Shown here piece after piece: positions 13,601 through 28,600 of a stretch of DNA of 64,000 bases (positions are counted from its first letter, which is position 1; each line of letters opens with the position of its first letter). The notes below the pieces were generated by a model. The model made no database searches. It was not told where the DNA came from and saw nothing but the letters and a program-made list of their open reading frames with translations. The DNA lies in NCBI GenBank assembly GCA_030248215.1, contig JASANG010001091.1:186501-250500 (forward strand), in the 5' to 3' direction. This DNA comes from Enoplolaimus lenunculus. Taxonomy: Eukaryota > Nematoda > Enoplea > Enoplida > Thoracostomopsidae. A program made the position numbers and the translations under genes.

Positions 13601-16600
13601 CAAAATTCACCAACCGACCGTGTTGCAACGCGGCTCAAACTTTGATGTCAGTTGGGTATCGGAAGGAAACGTGCGATACTTTTGTTGTTATCAGGTAAGT
13701 CAAACGTTTATGTTACCATGACATTTCAAACCTGTGTAAAGATCAGGGGCGGAACGTTTTTCTGCGCGACTGCAACAGACTAAGTTTTAAGTTTTAGACT
13801 ATATTTTTGGCTGTGGAATACGCTTTGATATTTCGCTCATTGTTACGCTTAGGTTTAGGCTTAGGAATATGCGTATACTACTGTAACAGCCTTGTTCTAT
13901 ACATTGGCCGCATCTCGCAACGAACCAAGTTCAAAAATGAACCATCGCTTATTAGTTTTAAGCTTAAATTTTTACCCATATCCTGGGATATAGTGCTGAT
14001 GCTAGGCAATTATTTGGGATTTATTCATATCATGGTTCGTCCACGAACAGAGCAAATTAAAGCTTCAAGCTTGGTTTAGGCTTAGGTTTCGGATTAGGTT
14101 CGGACTTGACTAGTTCTGCACACTAGCGACGTGGTCACTAAATTAAGTCCTGTTACAATTTTAGGTTGAAGTTCGCGAAAGTCCTGACGGGCATTGGGTA
14201 CCACATGGTAATCGTATCACTCAAATTGGAGACCAAACAAAGTATACGTCGTTGTTGAGTGGCCTAAAAGGCAACACAGAATACTATCTTCGGATTCAAG
14301 GATTGAAATCGGATGGAAATATACTCGCGACGAGTCCTTCAGTTCGGCTGGTGACACAGTGCGGAGGTAAACGCTAGTTTTTTTCGCTTAACCATTTCTC
14401 ACATGAATATTTTCTATTTCGTCTGATACCAAGATTATGGTAAGCTTTGGCGCATGTATAGGGACCAGGGCCAGAACGGTAGTATAAGCATATTCCTAAG
14501 CCTACGCGCAAGGATAAGCCTATTCCTATGCATAAGCCTGAGCGTGAGCCTAATCATAAAGCAAAAACGTTGGTTTCCTAAGCCTAAGCCTAAGCCTAAT
14601 CCTAAGCCTAAGCCTAAAGCAAAAAAGTTGGTCTGAAGCTTAAACTGTCTTTATTGTAGCCCCACAAGAAAACGGTCCGGCCCTGTTCTATATACATGGG
14701 TCGTACACTCTATGTAAAGGGTTAAACTGGTTAGAGTTGCGATGGTGAGGTAAATTGATAATTTTAGCGTTTATCCGGTGGTAACTCGCGTAGTTTATCA
14801 TAATCTGTGAAGCACACGATAATGCTTCTGTTCGAGACTGATTACAAAATGGAACGTAAGTAAGGAGGTAAATGATTTTGTTGAGTTCAAAGAATGGATT
14901 CAGTTTTACGAAAACGCTTGTGATATTTTAAATTTCGTGTCAGTGTCGGATCCGGTGGGGGATGTTAATGTATCCGCCACTGGTTCTGCCAAGCCCAAAA
15001 GTGTGTAGTAGAAATGCTAACAATGTGATTTCTAGGTAAATAGGTGAAAAATATGGCTAAGGTACAACAATACGAATTCAAATGTTTTGCGCGTTCGGCG
15101 CTATTGATCAATCTTAAAGCATTGATAAATTTGCTAAAAACCCCCGCTTTAAAGTTCCGGAACACAAGCAGTATCCTCTCGTACCGGAAAATTCTCGATC
15201 CGCTACTGTTTTAGTTTATCCTGAGTTATTGACTCATATTTCAACGCCAACTTTTATTGCTTAAAAATCCAAAAAAAATCTGACGGGATTACAGGCTGTC
15301 AAACGTTATGAAACGCAATTTTTACTGTATGCTATATATGTGAAAATTGTCTAAGGGGAAAAATATGTAAGGCAGGATGGACCTTACTATTTTTATCGCA
15401 AAAAATTTTCTCACGAAGGGGCGTACGCGACCCCTCTGGATCCGCTAGTTTTGCAACTGCATTTTGTTAAGTTGCTGTTGAAATTATTGCAACCACTTTG
15501 TCTAGTTAAACGTAAACTGAAATTGGTGATAGCGAGTTGTATCATATTATTCTCTTACACGCCTTAATATTTTAGCCCCATCTGAACCTCCAAACGATAT
15601 CAAAGTATCTTCAGGCGATGTCCGACGCCTTTTGATGTCTTGGAATGTAAGCTTTTACTGCTGTTTTCGGCTTAATCTTGATTTATGGTTCAAACTATGA
15701 TATTTATGCCTAAAAGACTGATTTGAACAGTTTAGAAATTGTGCTAATATTATAATTCTAGGCAAAATTTTTGTTTTTTACTGAATTTACTAAATATAAA
15801 TACGCTAAGGTATTACGTATCGCATGCTAGCCGGTAGCCTAGGGAGGTCAGTGTCGTTGAGTCCTTTTGCAGAATCTTTGTAATTTTGGCTCATGTAAAG
15901 ATCAGGGGCGAAACGTTTTTCTGTTGGACTGCAATAGAGTAAGCGTAAGCGTTAGACTATTTTTTTGCTTGGCTTAGGCTAGGAATAAGGATTAGGTTTA
16001 GGAGTATGCTCATTTTTACGTTTAGACTTAGGCTTAGGCCTAAGCTTAGGAATAAGCTTATAATACTGTTTCGTCCCTGTTCTTTACATTGGCAGTAACT
16101 TTTAAAAAGTTTTGACCTCGATTTTAAATGATGCGAAACTAGGCTTGGTCGCATTTGGTCTTTCACGATATGATTGGCTACTGGCTTGCAAAGATGCTAG
16201 CAACGGTTGGATACGTTATTGTTGATTTTTGACAAAATTCTGGCTAAATCGTTATGTTAGGTTTTTGGTTTACCCTGATAGAGTGAAGAAGAGTATCGGT
16301 TACTAAAAACAAATATTTGAGCATTAGCATAGCTTGTTCATGTGTCAGAAATTTACATGCTCGCCGCACCGATATAAGGCCAATGTATAGAACAGGGCCG
16401 TAGCAGTAGTTCAAGCATGTTCCTAATGCCTAAGCTTAAGCGTTAGAATGAGCTTACACCTAAAGCCGATGCCTAAGCAAAAAAATTGTTCTAAAGCATA
16501 AGCTACTCTATTGTAGTTCCGTAGAAAAACGTTCCGCCGCTGATCTTGGGCGGAACAATTGTGAACGATTGTATCGTTTAAGTTACAAACGTTTGAAGTG

Positions 16601-19600
16601 CAAAATGAGTTTCAGTATGAATGATTTAACTGAAACTTGAAGTGCATGGATTCTGTGGCGTGGTCATTAACTAACAGTTGCAGTATACTGCAGTGACCCG
16701 AATAAGAGGAGACACTGATATTTATTTGGCCTCTCCAGAGGGTACCCCCCTAGTTATTCGGTTACGGACTGTTATTTATTTTTAACACGCGCTCCGCAAC
16801 CCTTCTCTACTGATATATATCCGTTACTGCAACTTTCCGTTGAATTAAACGATTTATCTTGCGTCAATAGCTTGAGCTATAATGCAAGGTTATACTTAGG
16901 AATGTACTTTCAAAATTAAAGTACGTTTTAAAGATTCGAACTCAATTTTATTTGGTCCGTGAGCAATTTGTGCTCTACAATTAGGAATAACTGAACTTCA
17001 TTGACTCTCATTAGGGTTTAAGGACTCAATCCGGTTACGGACACTTATTAGGGATACCGACTCCTATTGTTTAGGGCTCAAAATGGGGACCCCACCTCTT
17101 ATTACGCCACGCCGTCTTATTCGGATCACTACAGTACAGTGTTGATTTTTAGCACCCAGAACGCTCGACTTGGGGTTGCGCTGATATTTTCTATAACGTT
17201 GAATTAACGGTGAATGGACGGCCGAGAATTATCAAAGTTCGCCCGCGTGAACTAAGGGCAGGATTTCGAGTCGAACACTATGAACCGTCTGAACCGGGCA
17301 CTTCGTATGTGATTCGGGTTCAAACTGCTAATAGCGGTGGTGTCAGCAAATGGTCTCAGTCGTTTAACGCAGTAACCAAAAGCGAAGGTGCGTCTCATTG
17401 TCATCGTTGCTATATTTTTTCTGGTTTTCAAAGGCTTTTAATTCAGTTTGTGCTAAGAATTGTTGATATGACTCGAGACAACAATACGTAGGGACTCATA
17501 TTTAGTTGGTCTCTATCGACCTACTTTCCGCCACCCTTCGTTACTGATATATATCCGGTAATGCAACTATCCTTTGAATGAAATGTTTTTTGCGTTGCAT
17601 CAAAAGCTTGAGCGATAATGCATGGTTATACTTTGGAATGTTACTTTCAAAACTTAAGCACGCTTTAAAGTTTCGAACTCAACTTTATACGGTCCTGGAG
17701 TCATTTATACGCTACAATTAGGCATAATTGACATTTATGGACTCTAATTAAGGTTTATGGACTCTTTCCACGTACGGACTCTTAATTAGGGATACGGACT
17801 CTTATTGATTGGGACTCATAATGGCGGCCCCTCTCTTATTACCAAACTCTCTTCTTCTGGTCCCTACAGTATATTTATAGACATGTGCCTTGAAAATATA
17901 TTAAAGCGCGTTGGTTATGCCCCGCCATACCACACTTAATCAAAGGCGGATCCAGAAATTATGAAAATTGGGGGGCTGAACAACATATATGTTAGTGGAT
18001 AGAAGCTTGTGAACCAAGTGGTCGAGAAACGGTACAACATTCCAGTGTTAAACTTTAATACAATTTCTTGGTTTTCATTTTTGTTTGGGTAAGCAAGGCC
18101 GGGCAGACCCGTCGCCTTGGATCTGACAGCGGCACATTTTGCCAGTTGTTGAAAATAGTTTTTATGCGGGATTAAGGCCTATTTTCGTTGAAAGGTTAAT
18201 TTTAGCGTTTTGTGCTTTATATTCCAAGGCGCTAGTCCCTTCTTAAATTTTGGACTAAAATATATGAACCATGAAAAAGTTTAAGTGCGCATTTGAAGAT
18301 ATATACGGAATTTTAAATGATTTTCTTCAAACTTTTACTGCGATGCGTAATAATTTTGACAACGATAACTTTAAAACTATACCTTTGTTAGGGTTTTGAT
18401 ACTTAAAAAACATTTTTCACCAATAAAAAACTCAAATTTCAATTCAAACGAATCGTTTATAATTTCAGCCTTAGCAACGCCACCGCGCCTTACACCATCA
18501 GGCGCTGAAATTAAAGTCGATTGGAATTCACTTGGTACCGGTTCAGGGCTGGTATCTGGTTATATGGTTGAGTATCGAAGTAAACAACGCAACGAACCGT
18601 TTAGACGTTTCGGGTAAGACGAGATATATATTTTTTGCGAAATTCTATAAAGCCTTATTCACACGTGCAAGTTTTTGCTGCGAGAACTTGTAGCTGCAAC
18701 TTGCACTTGCAAGTTTTTTCCAAAATCCCGTTCGAAAACCTTGCAGCTGCAAATAATTCATTAAAGAGCAAATCTAGAAAGAAATTTAGTTCAACATGTG
18801 TGAATAACTCATGCAATTTCAATGAATTTATTGCACCCGCTTTGTCACTGGCTGACGAAAAAATGCAAGTTCTGCGTGCAATTTGCAGCTGCAAGTTCTC
18901 GCAGCAAAAACTTGCGCGTGTGAATAGGGCTTAAAGCACAGATTAGAGTTGCAACACTTAAAAATAAATACCCGCACTCTGATCTAGGGAATTTTTGATA
19001 ATAATACCCGGATGTTACTGTAGTACAGAGCAGTGGTAGACCGCACCGTATGAAATCAAGGCGCAAAGCGGGCTGCACAACGCTGGACCGGACCGCTTGC
19101 ATCCGGGCTGAACCGGTTTTGCAGTGGCGGACTGCCGGCGCCGTCCAAACGTCAGCCAGCATTATTTTTGAACTACTGACTTCTTGCACTTGTTCAGTTG
19201 GGGAATTGCGCTACTAAACTTGTTCATGAAGAAAGTATACATTTTACGGAGATTTTTCAGAAAACGTATATATACAGGTTCATACCGTTTTTCGTTTACA
19301 CAATTGTGACTGTAAGGTTGACACAACGGTACAATAAAAATTTGAAACAACATAACTATTAGCCATCGTTGAGAAATTCTGGATCGGCCCGGTCGGGTGT
19401 AATATTGTATTTTTAGTCCCCCTGAAAAACATACCGTATAGTATTTTTATTGCTCCAGTAAATCTTACCATATGGTATGTTTCTTCCTTCAGTAAACCTT
19501 ACTATATGGTATTTTTACGCCCACAGTAAATCTTACCAGTCGTAGTGGGACTACATTTATTGAGCGAAGCTCGAACACACGTAAGCAATTAAGGTAATAT

Positions 19601-22600
19601 GCAAATTAGTTATTAGCTAACTATTCATTTATCGGTTTTGGAGGTTTGTAAGCAATGTCCTCAGATTCCTCGCACCCAAAAACCCTTCAGCCACCCTATA
19701 ATTTTTCGAATAGTTTAAAAAATCCTAATTTTATCTTGTCAATTAAGCTAATATGCAAATTAACTATTAGCTAACTATTCAATTATCGGTTTTGGAGGTT
19801 TGTAAACAATTTATTCAGATTCCTCGCACCCAAAAACTTTCAGTGAACCCTAAAAATTATTGAAGTAATTTAAAAAGTCCTAGTTTTGTCTTGTCAATTA
19901 AGCTATTATGCAAATTAGTTATTAGCTAACTATTCAATTATCGGTTTTGGATGTTTATAAACTATTTATTCAAATTCCTTGCACCTAAAAACCCTTTAGT
20001 GCTGAAATGCTTTTAACCTTAATAATTAGTGAAATATTGTAAAAAGTCCTAGTTTAGGCTTATAACCTTGCTAATATGCAAATTATCCAGTCGCTAACAA
20101 CTCAATTATCAGTTTTGGAGGTTTGTAAACAGTCTACAGAGATTTCTTGCACCCAAAAACCCTTTAATGCTAAAATTAAATTGCTTCTAACTGAAATAAT
20201 TACTGAAATATTGTGGAAAGTACTAATTTAGGCTTAATTAATTATGCAAATTAGCCTGTAGCTAATAAACGGCTTTAAATTTTAAAACCCCAATGCGAGG
20301 TTAACACCCCAGGATTATTGGCTTTCAAACAAAAAAGTTTATCAAAATCGGTTCAGCCGTTCCTGAGATTCTTTTCGGACGGACGGACGGACGGACGGAC
20401 GGACGGACGGACGGACGGACGGACGGACAGACGGACAGACGGACAGACGGACAGACGGACAGACGGACATCCACCTTTCGACCCCCAAGTACAAAACATA
20501 AAACGCTTCGCGAAACTCCGAGCTTCGCTCAATTATATGGTATTTTTACTGCTTCAGTAAAATCTTGCCATATGGTATTTTTACTGCTCCAGTAAATCTT
20601 ACCATATGGTAACTGCTCCAGTAAATCTTACCATATGGTAACTGCTCCAGTAAATCTTACCATATGGTAACTGCTCCAGTAAATCTTACCATATGGTAAC
20701 TGCTCAAGTAAATCTTACCATATGGTAACTGCTCCAGTAAATCTTACCATATGGTAACTGCTCCAGTAAATCTTACCATATGGTAACTGCTCCAGTAAAT
20801 CTTACCATATGGTATTTTTACTGCTCCAGTAAATCTTACCATATGATATTTTTACTCCCCACGTAGGGTTTTAATCCACGCAGTAAAAAGTATCAAATCA
20901 TCACGCGTCCTAGCTGCAGTTCAATTATGCTTAATTCTCAGGGTGGCGTTATACTTGTCGTGCGGCACCGTCACTGTATCGTACATGAGTTATTCGTCTA
21001 CGATACAGCACCGTGACGCATGGTGACGGACGGCGCCGGACATCATCAAAAGTCTAGCGCCACTCTTAATCGATTAATGACCGATAGCTTGATTTTAAAC
21101 TAGGGCAATTTGTATAGTAAGTTTTCAACTTTTAATAGCAGTTTGATCTTCGGCATAAACTGGTATTACAGATATCGCTGTAGCTGTATTTGTGTTCGAG
21201 CGACTGTGTGGCGTAGGTATAGTGAAATATTATCCTTCCCATTTATAATCCTTATATTTAAAAAATTCAATTTTAGCAGAACTCATAAGTCAATATTTAA
21301 TAAGTTAGCATGCGTTCTTTTCATTTAAATATTTATTTATACAGGAACAGGAACTGGAATTAGAAATAATTTTCGTCGCCGAATTACTATTGGACATGCA
21401 AAAACACTCGTTTCGAATTAACAAATTTTTTTAAAGACAATGAATGATTCCAGTATTTAAATGATTATGAATAATAAGCCACAAAACCGTAAAATTTTCG
21501 GGTTACTGCATCGTTATATATATTGTGCTTTTATGCTGTAATAGAATTGTATGAGCAAAGTTTGTCTTTTCTGAGTTGGACAAAATTGTTTGTTTTTAAT
21601 TTGAATAAACTTTTGGAGCAATTTAACACGCAAGTTTTAAACGGTAGTTAAACTAATATTCGAATTTGTGTGCGTTCCAATATTTTTATCAATTTCCACG
21701 GTTCAATCGGAATTCCTGCAAAAATTTAGTTCTTGTGGTGGTTCCTGTTCCTACATTCAAAGATGCAGAAACCGGAATTTTTACGGTTTTGCGTCAAATT
21801 ATTTCTAATCATCTAAATATTGGAAACTTTGTCTTTGAAAAAATTGTTGTGTCGACATGAGTGTTTTTGCAATTACTTACTTCAAGTTTGTTAATAATCT
21901 GTTTCCGTTGTGTTTTCACAAAACTTGATAATGAAATAGCGGAAAATTCCCGTAAACCATTTTTTGGTAAGTTTTCTAAAAACCCAACGGTAATTCGGTG
22001 TTAAAAACTTTAAAATTCAGGTTCCTGTTCCTGTCCCGGTTGGTACAAGGAAATTCTAATTTCTGTTCCGGGACCTGTTCCGGCAAAATTTAGTTCCTGT
22101 GGGAGAACGTTGTTTTCTGAAATTGCAGTTTTGAATTAGTGACATGAAATTTAACAGTGGTGTTGTTGAAATGAATTTTTATTTTTTTCACTGACAAAAC
22201 ATGATTTTTTTGATAATTTGGCAGCCTCTGGAGGTGAAAACTGTCTCATTTTAAAGTCGATTAGTGGCAGATCAAAAATAGCGCAGAGTACAGCAATTAA
22301 TTTTTATTTAAAAAAATTAAATTGGTGTTGAAAACCTCTGTTTAAATTCAAAACTACAAAACTTAAGTAATAGATTAAATTAATTTAAGGGAATTCTCCG
22401 TATTTATCTACATCTTAAGCTAAACTAACGAATGAACTCATTCTTACCGTCAACGGTTAATGTTTTTTCTAATTTCTTCGATAGTTCACTATTCGACGAC
22501 AACGAATCTGTCCTATTCTTCTACATCTTGCCACAACGTTTTACCATATAGATCGACAAAGCCTGCAGTAGCGTTTGACTTAACTCATATTTTTGCAACC

Positions 22601-25600
22601 CAGCCAATGTATTACAATTACTGCATGTTAGTTTCCACTAAATATTGATTATATAATTATTAACTTGAATACACTTAAACTAAATAACTTGAAAAACTGT
22701 CATACTCGTAAAACTAATACTGCTTAAGCAAATATAACCGGCTGTTTAACAATACGATTTTCTTCAAAGAGTCTCAGGTTCTCGCCGTGTGGCGCATTGA
22801 CAGATTTTTTCTAGGATTTCAATTTTGTTAATGAAATTTTTTTGAAGCATTTTTATTTTTAGGTCTCGAATTCCGTTTCAAGGCGACAATTTGGGATACA
22901 CTGCGTCGATTACAGGTCTTCATATTGGACAAACGTACTGTGTTCATATTTTGGTACTCGACCGGCATCAGCGAACCATTTATACCACTCCAGAGTCGTG
23001 TACTGAAACCAGATGCAAAGGTTCGTGTTAGTATTTTTATCATAAAGTGGCGTCGTAAAGTGTTTAGGTTTGTTATTATTAGTCGTATACTCCTGTATAT
23101 TTTAATAAATATTAATTTTGTATATTTTCAGTGCCTTCTCAACCTCCTGCCAGTGTCACAGCGACAGCTCCTGATTCGGGACATGTTCGTGTAACCTATA
23201 GGGTAAGTGCAAATCCAATTTATAGAGCAGGGCCGTAACAGTAGTAGGCGAAGGTACGCATCATGCAGCGATGCGGATGGCATTTTGGAACTCAACGGAT
23301 AAAACTACGTCTGATAGGGTGGTTTTTAATGAAATCCTATGGGGATCGATATTCCGTACCTTCGCCGCAGTAGTGTAAGCAAATTCCTACGTTTAAGCCT
23401 AAGCTTTAGCGTAAGCGTAAGAATGTGCTTATATATACATAAAATTAAGTCTAAGCAAAAAAGTAGTCTAAAGCTTTAGCTTACACTATTGCAGTTTCGC
23501 AGGAAAACGTTCCGCTCGTTATTTTTACATGAACCTAGAGTAATTCTTGAAATATAAAAATATTGTTCTCTGAATTATGTTCTGTTGAAATTTTTGATAT
23601 CGGCAACTCCAGGCGATCATAAGCTGTTGATAATACGACTTAAATTTTTTTGTTCTACAAAACTATTATTTTTTGTTCAAGTGAAATTTCGAGAAAAGTA
23701 TAGCAGTCTAACGATTTAATTTAAAAATTATTCTTCAATACCGATACGATTTGTTTCAAATTTTCGAAACCACACAAACGTTATCGTTCAAATTTTGGAA
23801 AATTTTAGGGAAACATGAAAGTCGAACGCTGCGATTTTGAAAGTTTTGTTTAACCAATTAGCTTTCAATTAAATTGTTTCAGGAACCTCCAAGAGAAACT
23901 TGGCAGTGTGACGATGCGTACTACGAGCTCGAAGTCACCGCTCCGCGTGGCATTCAAACGGTTCGTCTTCGTCCAGGTCAATCGCCTCAGCACGTCTTTG
24001 ACGCTTCCCCGAATCAACGTTGGAGTGTTCGTATGCGAACAACGAACTCTGCTGGCAGTTCGCGTTGGTCACGTGACGCAACGGTGACAACATCGCCGCC
24101 AAGTTAGTTGTACACGAATAGTCGCATCGACACTTTTGACCCATATTCTTAAATGCATATAGCATCTATCACTAATTAGCGATAGGTTTTCAAACTGTCG
24201 AACAACTGTTACAATTGCGAAACTTAAAATTGGCACAAAAGTAGGACAAATTAATAAAATGTTTCACGGTTTTGATCCTGAAATGTTTCACGGTTTTGAT
24301 CCTGAAATGTTTCACGGTTTTGATCCTGAAATCTTTCACGGTTTTGATCCTGAAATCTTTCACGGTTTTGATCCTGAAATCGTTCACGGTTTTGATCCTG
24401 AAATCTTTCACGGTTTTGATCCTGAAATCTTTCACGGTTTTGATCCTGAAATCTTTCACTGTTTTGATCCTGAAATCTTTCAGCGCTTTTGTATTGGGTC
24501 TGTGTAATCATTGTAACGCCCAATTCACACGTGCAAGTTTTTGCTGCGAGAACTTTCAGCGGCAAATTGCACGCAGAACTTGTATTTCTTGCATCAGCCA
24601 ATGAGAGAGCGGCTGCAATAAATTCAGTGAACTTGCATGTTTGTTTACGCGTGTGAACCAAAATTCCAAGCTGTGACTATTAATGAATTATTATTTGCAG
24701 CTGCAAGTTTTGCGAACGGGATTTTGTACAAATCTTGCAAGTGCAAGTTGCAGCTGCAAGTTGTCGCAGCAAAAACTTGCACGTTTGAATAGGGTTTAAC
24801 AGTTTGTTTGAAAATGTTAAAATTTAACGTAGTCAAAAATATCAAATATGCTAATTGTTTCGGCAACCATCAGTTCAAAAATATTAAAATCAACGGGTGT
24901 AAGGCCGTTTTTTACTAAAATCATTTCACGTTAAGAGTCGATAGTTGAGTTTTGCCAAAAGTATGGATCGTCTGGCAAAAAGGATCGAATGTATTTTATA
25001 TTTAATATAAATTATTGTTTCATGGTATGCATTTTTATACAATTCGAACCTGGTACAACTATATATATATTGTTAAAGCTGGAGCGCCTTGATACGTCGC
25101 GTAAATGTGAATTTAATCTGGCAATTTTTTGCGTTTATTATACCGAACGGTTTTAGTCAGATGTTGGTGCCGCCACAAAAATATTGCAGTGTTAACACCT
25201 GTGCTTGCGTATGCGTTGCTGCAACAAATTATTATAAGCTGTTACATGTGGGGCCAGAATTTTCGAAAACAGGGTTAATGCGTTCTTTGAAAATATTTTA
25301 AGCTGCCATCTCTTGAGTTACAAAAATTAACGACTACGCGTAAGTCTAAACTTAAACGTGAACCTAACTCTAATCGTAAACCTAATCTAAAGCCTCGTAA
25401 ACCTAATCTAAAGCTACGATGGGGAAATTTGATTGAATGTGAGCGAAGTGTATAAGAACCGAAACCTTCACAGTTTCAAAATGTTCAAATTTCAATTACT
25501 TAAATCGTATATTTTTCAGTTGATTTGCTACAATTATGCAAATCAGTGTTTCATATCATTATACATTGCTTGCTTCCCGTGGGGCTGCGTGCATATCTGC

Positions 25601-28600
25601 TTGCTGTCTTATATTTTGCAGCCCTTTAATGACGGGTAATTTCTAGGGAACCTCATCAAAGATCTGCGCGCATTTTACCGGGGGGATGATCCGGTTTTGT
25701 CGTGGCGTAGTATTGATGGGGCCGAAAACCGAGTTTCCGGATACAAAATTCAGTTTTATACTGAAGACAAACGAACGTGGAAAGATCACTCGTCTGGATT
25801 CGTAAGTTTTGCGTCGCATTTTTTATCGTTGTATAAAATCAAAGCATAATGCAAAGTCTAAGCCTAAACCTAATCATAACTGATGGGCGTCGAATTGTCG
25901 AATCGGTGTAATTTCAGATTACAAGTTGTTGGGCGACGAACTGTCGTGATGCCGTACTAGTCAATTAGGTCATTTGATACGACTGATCCATCTTTGCAAT
26001 AGGCGGTCTACAGTAATCCGCTACAAAATTTCATTGGCTCGTTTAAGGATGTTGCAGGATTTAACTTTCAAGGACAATGATGGATACAAATTGATTGGGT
26101 ATCTACGTCCTATCTCTGAAACGGTGCCCGAATTTCTAATACTGCTAGAAATATTTCTATAACAGTTTTCAAGCTCCCACTGTCAAGCGGTGATTGTAAA
26201 CGCCCCCGCCAGAGGGTCTATGGTACGAATCTTCGCTCGAAACTAGTGACCGTATTCTCAAATTTGTGTAGTATCTTATCACCAGTTGCTAATGATGGGT
26301 TTTGTAGCTTTGTAACCAAAGAATGGTGAAGTTCGAAATTCAGCACATGTTTCGCATTTGATTTGTTCTACTTTTGCGCCAATTTGGAGATTACTGACAA
26401 GTGATAGATACTATACACATTTGAGAATACGGATATAGATTTTAAATGAGATATGACATTTATGGAAAAAGAATTAATGGAATAAATTTACAATTACTTT
26501 CCATAATTTCTATGAAACTTACGTTTGCAGGACAGAATAACAGTTTCCACTGTGAAGCATATTAAAAATAGTTTCACAGTAACTTTCTCAACAATAGAAT
26601 GGTATTTTAATTATGTACCCTTGGCATTTGCAGGGTATCAACTGCGAGGGTGGTGCCTTTAACCAAACGCCTCCGGTTGGCACCCGCGTGGAGAGTCTTG
26701 AGTATTGGTGGGGGGGGGGCTGGGGTACTCTTTACTGACAAAATTACGGAAGACAAATCCCAATTAAGCATTGCCTGACTGGACCCATATAACATGTACC
26801 AAAACGTGTAATTGACGTTCAAAACAGGTAAAAATATCATGAGCTCGAAAGTACTCAAGGGTAAAATGTGAAGTGGGGGCTTGAACCGAGTGGTAAATCA
26901 AGCTTGTGGGGCTTTGGCCCAGTGGCAGTAACCCCACCCCTGACTTAGTAGCGATCTCCTAGGGTACGATAACGAGTATTTTTTCAGATTAAATTTGTCG
27001 GTTCACAACGGCCTTACTATGTCAGTCTGCCGTATTTACCCGGCGGGCAAACGGTTCAATTGCGAGTCGATGTTCTGGGTAAAAATCGTGAAGTGATATA
27101 TACGAGTCCTGCCGTTTCGTTGGAGACTCGAGCGTTGTGTACTCCACCTGCGAGTCCTCCATCAGGCGTTCGTGTAGAAGCGCTTGGATCGAATCAAATT
27201 AAAATTAGTTGGCAGGTATGAGCAAGTTGACAAATGCTTATATACCGAGTCTATTGCATGGCTGTTCAAGTCTTTTGACTTCAAGTCGAAGATTTGGGTA
27301 ATGATTTGATGTCTAGGAAACCGCTGCGAACAGATTCAACTCAGCTCGCAGGCCTGTGGAAAATTGAATCATTAGTGGCCAAATAACTGAGATATAAGAT
27401 CAGAAAGATTTTAAGTGAAGTCGAGATTTTATCTAAGTTGTGTAGCTTTGACTGCAGTCAGAAATTTTTTGACAACAAAACTGTTCCAGAAAATAAATTA
27501 AAATCAACTGACAAATACGTGTAAAATTGAATCTTTGGCAGCTAAATAACAAATGTATGAGATGAGTAGTGTTTTAGCTTACACTGTAAATTCCAATGAG
27601 TTCATTAATCAATTCAGCTAGCGAGTTGGTTATTTCTGAATTAATATCAGTAAACGTAAACTCACTCTGAGTTTAGTTAATTCTTACTCTGAGTTGAGTT
27701 GACTCTGGATGAGTTCATTAATTAACTCAGATTGAATTGAATCTACTGAAAAATTCTGAGTTCTGATAGTTCTAACTCAGATTGTTTAAGCAATTTGTAT
27801 ATTCAGTTCAGCATTACCATCTAGAGCCCTTTAGAAAAATTTTGCTGTGGATGTTGTGGGTCTCGAACCCACGACCTACGGGTTACCAGTCCGCTGCTCT
27901 AACCACCCCGAAGCTACGCAACCGTGCAAACTTATCGCTGCAAACGCTCTATATACCGTGAAGTTTGGTACTATTTCATACGCATATGAATACGCCGTGA
28001 AACCGTATGAGCTGGAGAGGTTCTGCTGAGCCAGTTGGGCCACACTTACTCACCCGTTCCTTATTTACCGGCTGGTATGTTTCGAAATATATGCTTTTAT
28101 TTGGCGGTGGTACGGAATATGGACCCCCCCTAGGAATTTAATGAAACACAATTTATTTTGTAGATTTCGACGCGCTGACTTCAACGAGACCACCTTTAAG
28201 GCTGCACGATCCCCGGTTCAAAAGTTATGGCCCTTCAAATTTCAACTTTTAACTATATAAGATATGTACAAATGCCAACCAAATTTGGTAAACGAATAAA
28301 CCTGGTGTAGCTAGCGTATACTTTACGAACATGCGAATGATACTCCTCTAATCTGTGCGTGTTTGCATTATAATTTTGAGGGTCATAACTTTTGAACCGT
28401 TGGTCATCCAACCATAAAAGTGGTACCGTTGAACTCAGCTCGTCGAGATCTATAGGATAAGCCACTTTTTATTAAATTCCTAGGAGGGTCCAGATCCCTT
28501 ACCTCCGCCCTTTCATTTTACAGCCTTTAAATCGTAACGAATGGAACTGCAACTGTTTATGGTACATCGTCAAATATACTAATCCTCGTACTGAAGGCTT

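Noticed and set aside
24251-24661. Repeat protein of FHGFDPE or RFQDQN units
   Set aside because: It is a 24-bp minisatellite that stays open in several frames on both strands. No splice or start context supports coding.
27847-28029. Small protein starting with VGLEPTTYGLPVRCSNH
   Set aside because: This is a well-known kind of false frame read across the complement of a tRNA, and a tRNA-Thr-like relic is exactly there.
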